Source: Verrucomicrobiia bacterium (lineage in GTDB: Bacteria > Verrucomicrobiota > Verrucomicrobiia > CAIQCK01). From it: a DNA stretch of 9,939 nucleotides. The first letter of the stretch is position 1. Each line of letters begins with the position of its first letter. The notes beneath the pieces are model-generated. The model was not told the origin of the DNA, made no database searches, and was given only the letters and a program-made list of their open reading frames with translations. Location: positions 7,646-17,584 of the forward strand of contig JAOACV010000004.1 of NCBI GenBank assembly GCA_026417675.1. Reading direction: 5' to 3'. Shown here in pieces: positions 6,973-9,939 of the stretch. The translations under genes and the position numbers were made by a program.

Positions 6973-8999
6973 CGCCGTTGTCCTTTCTAAATCCTCTAAT
7001 GCTCTGGGGCCTTGCGGCCATCGCGGCGCCGATCATCATCCATTTGCTGAACCGCCAGCGCTTCCGCGTCGTGCGCTGGGGCGCGATGATGTTCCTGCGG
7101 GAATCGCTCAAAAAGGCCCGGCGCAAGCTGCGGATCCAGCATTGGCTGTTGCTGTTGGTGCGCGTCCTGATTCTCGCCCTGCTCGCGCTCGCGCTGGCAC
7201 GGCCACTCGTCAAAACCGCTTTCACGGCCAGCCTCGGCCACGGGCGCACCGACATGGTGCTGGTGCTGGACTGCTCGTTCAGCACCGCGTGGGGCGCGGA
7301 TGGCGCGAGCGATTTTGAGAACATTCGCCGCGCCGCCCTCAGCCTCATAGACACGCTTCGACATGGCGACACTGTCTCGGTCTTTCTCGCGAGCGATTCT
7401 CCGCGTCCCCTCGCCCCGGAGCCGAGTTTCGAGTTGCAGCGGACGAAGCAAACCCTCGCGACGCTCCAGCCGGTGCCGCGTCCCGCCAATTTGCTGCGCG
7501 CCTCGCAGGATGTGGCGGCGTGGCTGGCCAAGCTGCGCAACCCGAACCGCGAGGTCTATTTCATCACTGACGGGGCGGCCCACGGTTGGAGCACGGATCG
7601 CGCCGAGGACTGGGAGCGCGTGGGCGCAGAATTGGCGAAGGTCAAACCCAAGGTCATCGTGCGCGTGCTCGCCGTCGCGGCCTTCGATCGCCCGAACGTC
7701 GCCGTTCTCGATCTCAACATCCAGCCGCGTGTGGTCGCCGCGCACAACCCGGCGCGAGCCAGCGCGCGCGTCGCCAACTTCGGTCGCGCCGCGCGCGACC
7801 TGACCGCCACGCTCAGCGTGGACGGCGTGCAGAAAGCCACGAAGGACGTGCGGCTTGAGGCTGGGGAAACGACGGTGCTGTCGTTCACCGTCCAATTCCC
7901 CGAACCTGGCCCGCATCGCGTGGTGTTCGATGTGGGGACCGACGCGCTGCCGTTGGACAACCGCCGTTACCTGGCCTTGGACGCCCTGCACGCGCTGCCG
8001 GTGCTGATCGTGGACGGTGCGCCGAACATGAACGCCTTCCGCAGCGCCAGCGGTTTTCTCGCTGCCGCGCTCTGGCCCGGAGAGGAGAGCGTGGTTCGCC
8101 CTTCCGTGGTTGACGCGCGTGCGTTGTCAGCCGCCGATCTCTCGCCCTACCGTGTCGTCGTGCTGGCCAACGTGCCGCGCGTGGACCGCGAGACGGCGCT
8201 GAGGCTGGAGCACTTTGTCGCATCCGGCCGCGGTCTGCTGGTCGCGCCGGGCAACGTTGTGGAGACCAACGACTACAACAACGTCCTCTATCAAGAGGGG
8301 CGGTATCTACTGCCTGCGAAAATCGCAGGGGTGCGCGTTGCGCCCGACGACAGGCCGGAACGTGTCAGTCCGAAGGCCCTTTGGCGCGCCGACTTGGCCG
8401 ACCTCGCCCAGGCCGCTTTGCGTCGCTGGTGGCGTCTGGAACCCGGCAGCGGGGCCGCCACGCTGGCTTCGCTGGCCGGAGGCGATCCGCTTTTGGTCTC
8501 GCGCCGGCTGGGCGACGGACGCATCCTTCAGACGGCATTGCCGCTCGATGCCACTTGGAGCGACCTGCCAATCCATCCGGCGTTCGTGCCTTTTGCGCAC
8601 GAGATGATCTACGAGCTTGCCCTTACCTCCCAAGCCTCGCGCAACCTGCTGGTCGGCGAACCATCGCCGCTAGCTGGCGTTAAGACCGATGAACCCGGCG
8701 CGTTTGTTTCCGCCGGGCGAGCGTTCGCTATCAACCCGAACGCCGCGGAATCCGATCTCGCGCCCCTGACGCCGCAACAACGCGACCAGATCGCGCGATG
8801 GCTGGGCGCCACGTTCGCCGACAACTGGCGCGAGTTGCCCGCCCGGCTCGGCGGCGAGCGGTTCGGCATGCAACTCTGGCGGCCGTTTATTGCGCTCGCA
8901 CTGCTGCTGGCGTTTGTGGAAACAGCGCTAACCTCGCTCTGGAGCGCGCGCCGGCCGTTGTCGGAACAGGCAGCGCCACAATTGTTGATGAACCGATGA
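6969..8999 (+). CDS. BatA-like membrane protein with VWA domain and GATase-like domain
   Basis: A 676-residue membrane protein of the MoxR-associated VWA type. The N-terminus carries the BatA-type double-transmembrane domain: FLNPLMLWGLAAIAAPIIIH (6-25) with the following HLLNRQR and VRWGAMMFL, then a second helix at about 58-79. A VWA domain follows from about 95, with the metal-site motif Asp101-x-Ser103-x-Ser105 (DCSFS) and ITDG further on. Next come an Ig-like segment (about 245-325) and a class I glutamine-amidotransferase-like domain (about 343-550) that has no cysteine at all; Cys102 is the only one in the protein, so that domain cannot be an amidotransferase. A last helix lies at about 638-658. 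I chose ATG 6969 over the upstream TTG at 6891 because it gives the family's exact N-terminus; the extra 26 residues are atypical. The VWA part should face the periplasm or the membrane interface and work with MoxR and DUF58. Its stop overlaps the next start (8996-8999). Confidence 0.92.
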   Translation: MTPLSFLNPLMLWGLAAIAAPIIIHLLNRQRFRVVRWGAMMFLRESLKKARRKLRIQHWLLLLVRVLILALLALALARPLVKTAFTASLGHGRTDMVLVLDCSFSTAWGADGASDFENIRRAALSLIDTLRHGDTVSVFLASDSPRPLAPEPSFELQRTKQTLATLQPVPRPANLLRASQDVAAWLAKLRNPNREVYFITDGAAHGWSTDRAEDWERVGAELAKVKPKVIVRVLAVAAFDRPNVAVLDLNIQPRVVAAHNPARASARVANFGRAARDLTATLSVDGVQKATKDVRLEAGETTVLSFTVQFPEPGPHRVVFDVGTDALPLDNRRYLALDALHALPVLIVDGAPNMNAFRSASGFLAAALWPGEESVVRPSVVDARALSAADLSPYRVVVLANVPRVDRETALRLEHFVASGRGLLVAPGNVVETNDYNNVLYQEGRYLLPAKIAGVRVAPDDRPERVSPKALWRADLADLAQAALRRWWRLEPGSGAATLASLAGGDPLLVSRRLGDGRILQTALPLDATWSDLPIHPAFVPFAHEMIYELALTSQASRNLLVGEPSPLAGVKTDEPGAFVSAGRAFAINPNAAESDLAPLTPQQRDQIARWLGATFADNWRELPARLGGERFGMQLWRPFIALALLLAFVETALTSLWSARRPLSEQAAPQLLMNR

Positions 9000-9939
9000 T
9001 GGCTGCGATCCTGTTCTCTAATCCATGGCCGTGGTGGATCGCCGCCCCGCTGGCAGTCGGGTTGGGCGCACTGCTCGCGTGGCTCTATCGGCGCGAACGT
9101 AGTTGCGTCTCGCGGGCTGTCGGTTGGTGGTTGACGACCCTGCGCATCGCCGCGGCGCTCATGTTGTTTCTGACTATCCTTGGGCCGGTGCTCTCTACGC
9201 AGGTGACGCGCACAAGCAAGGATTGGCTGCTGTTGCTGGTGGACCAATCGCGCAGCATGAGCATTCGCGACGACCCCAAGGGGCCAAGCCGTTTTGAGCA
9301 GGTCCAGAAGACGTTCGACCATGCTCTTTTACAAAAGCTCCAAGCTGTCAGCCAACTCCGGCCCTACCGGTTCGCCGCGAGCGTCACGGCGGTCGAGCCG
9401 GAGGCCCTTTGGTCTGCGCCCGACGGTGATGCGAGCGATCTCGGACGTCCGTCGGTGGCCGCGTTGATGGACATGGCAAACGAGCGCGTCGGCGCCATCG
9501 TTGTTGTCTCCGATGGCGGGCACAACTGGGGTCCGAACCCGATTGAGGCGGCGGCGAAACTGGCCGACCGTCAGGTCAAACTCTACACCGTCGGCGTCGG
9601 GCCGAGCGCGCCGCCGAAGGATGTCACCGTGACCGAGGTGGCCACGAGCGGGCTGGTCTTCACGGGCGACCAAGCCACCGCGACCGTGGCGGTGCGGACG
9701 AGCGGCTTTCGCGGACAGCGATTGCCGGTGCGAATCGTTCAAGGGGACAAGGTCGTTGGCGAAGGCGCGATCACGCCCCGAGACGATCAAGGTCGTGATA
9801 CGGTCGTCGTCAGTTTCACGCCATCGGGAGAAGGCAGCCAGTTGCTGCGTGCGGAGGTCGTGCCGCAGGCCGGGGAGGCCAACGCGGAGAACAACGCGAG
9901 GGACTTCCGCGTGCAGGTGCTCAAGGACCGGTTGAAGGT
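8996..9939 (+). CDS. Membrane VWA-domain protein (partial, runs off right edge)
   Basis: The first 314 residues of a second membrane VWA protein of the same operon. Two hydrophobic helices open the protein (about 12-31 and 43-66), followed by a VWA-like domain with Asp83-x-Ser85-x-Ser87 (DQSRSM) and VVVSDGGHNWG near residue 170, so the metal site appears intact. From about 207 a beta-rich segment with the look of a CARDB or Ig-like domain runs to the edge (TVTEVATSGLVFTGDQ onward, then AENNARDFRVQV). Proteins of this layout in MoxR operons usually continue with a GATase-like domain and a C-terminal helix; that remainder is outside the window. Start: ATG 8996 overlaps the stop of the BatA-like gene (ATGA); an ATG at 8999 is an equally possible start and removes one residue. 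The open frame reaches 9939 without a stop. Confidence 0.9.
   Translation, partial: MMAAILFSNPWPWWIAAPLAVGLGALLAWLYRRERSCVSRAVGWWLTTLRIAAALMLFLTILGPVLSTQVTRTSKDWLLLLVDQSRSMSIRDDPKGPSRFEQVQKTFDHALLQKLQAVSQLRPYRFAASVTAVEPEALWSAPDGDASDLGRPSVAALMDMANERVGAIVVVSDGGHNWGPNPIEAAAKLADRQVKLYTVGVGPSAPPKDVTVTEVATSGLVFTGDQATATVAVRTSGFRGQRLPVRIVQGDKVVGEGAITPRDDQGRDTVVVSFTPSGEGSQLLRAEVVPQAGEANAENNARDFRVQVLKDRLK

Noticed and set aside
6996..7991. Long minus-strand open frame of 331 codons opposite the BatA-like gene
   Set aside because: Its translation is Arg/Gln/His-rich without domains, and it is the shadow of the conserved plus-strand gene.

Overview
The window is GC-rich bacterial DNA that is almost entirely coding. 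Its gene content (a MoxR/DUF58/BatA-type VWA operon preceded by a prenyltransferase-repeat protein and a YdjY-domain protein, next to a long Prc-type protease) suggests a member of the Verrucomicrobiota or a related PVC bacterium. This placement is inferred from gene content and codon style; no rRNA or marker gene is present to prove it.

Layout. Positions 1-419 (minus strand) hold the N-terminal part of an aldo/keto reductase that runs off the left edge. Positions 420-648 form a divergent intergenic region packed with inverted repeats, including two perfectly abutting 21-nt hairpins at 504-545. From 649 onward everything reads on the plus strand: a periplasmic C-terminal processing protease of the Prc/S41 type (649-2871); a secreted alpha/alpha-toroid protein with prenyltransferase/squalene-cyclase-like repeats (2913-4043); a YdjY-domain protein (4077-4829); a MoxR AAA+ ATPase gene broken by a frameshift near 5240-5247 (4826-5868); a DUF58 protein (5933-6847); a possible 42-residue bridging ORF (6844-6972); a BatA-like membrane VWA protein (6969-8999); and a second membrane VWA protein that runs off the right edge (8996-9939).

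How they work together. MoxR ATPases with DUF58 and membrane VWA partners form a known module thought to act as a metal- and ATP-dependent chaperone or signalling complex at the membrane. Several junctions here are ATGA overlaps (4826-4829, 6844-6847, 6969-6972, 8996-8999), which suggests one translationally coupled operon. The exception is the 64-nt MoxR-DUF58 spacer, which contains a small inverted-repeat element. The upstream secreted toroid protein, the YdjY protein and the Prc protease would all act outside the cytoplasmic membrane, so the cluster looks like an envelope-maintenance or envelope-sensing unit. That functional reading is inference.

The main items for a second look are the frameshift in moxR, the hairpin array at the reductase start, the bridging ORF, and the conserved-looking but uncharacterised pairing of a toroid protein and a YdjY protein with the MoxR/VWA module. 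No tRNA, rRNA, CRISPR array or insertion sequence is visible.
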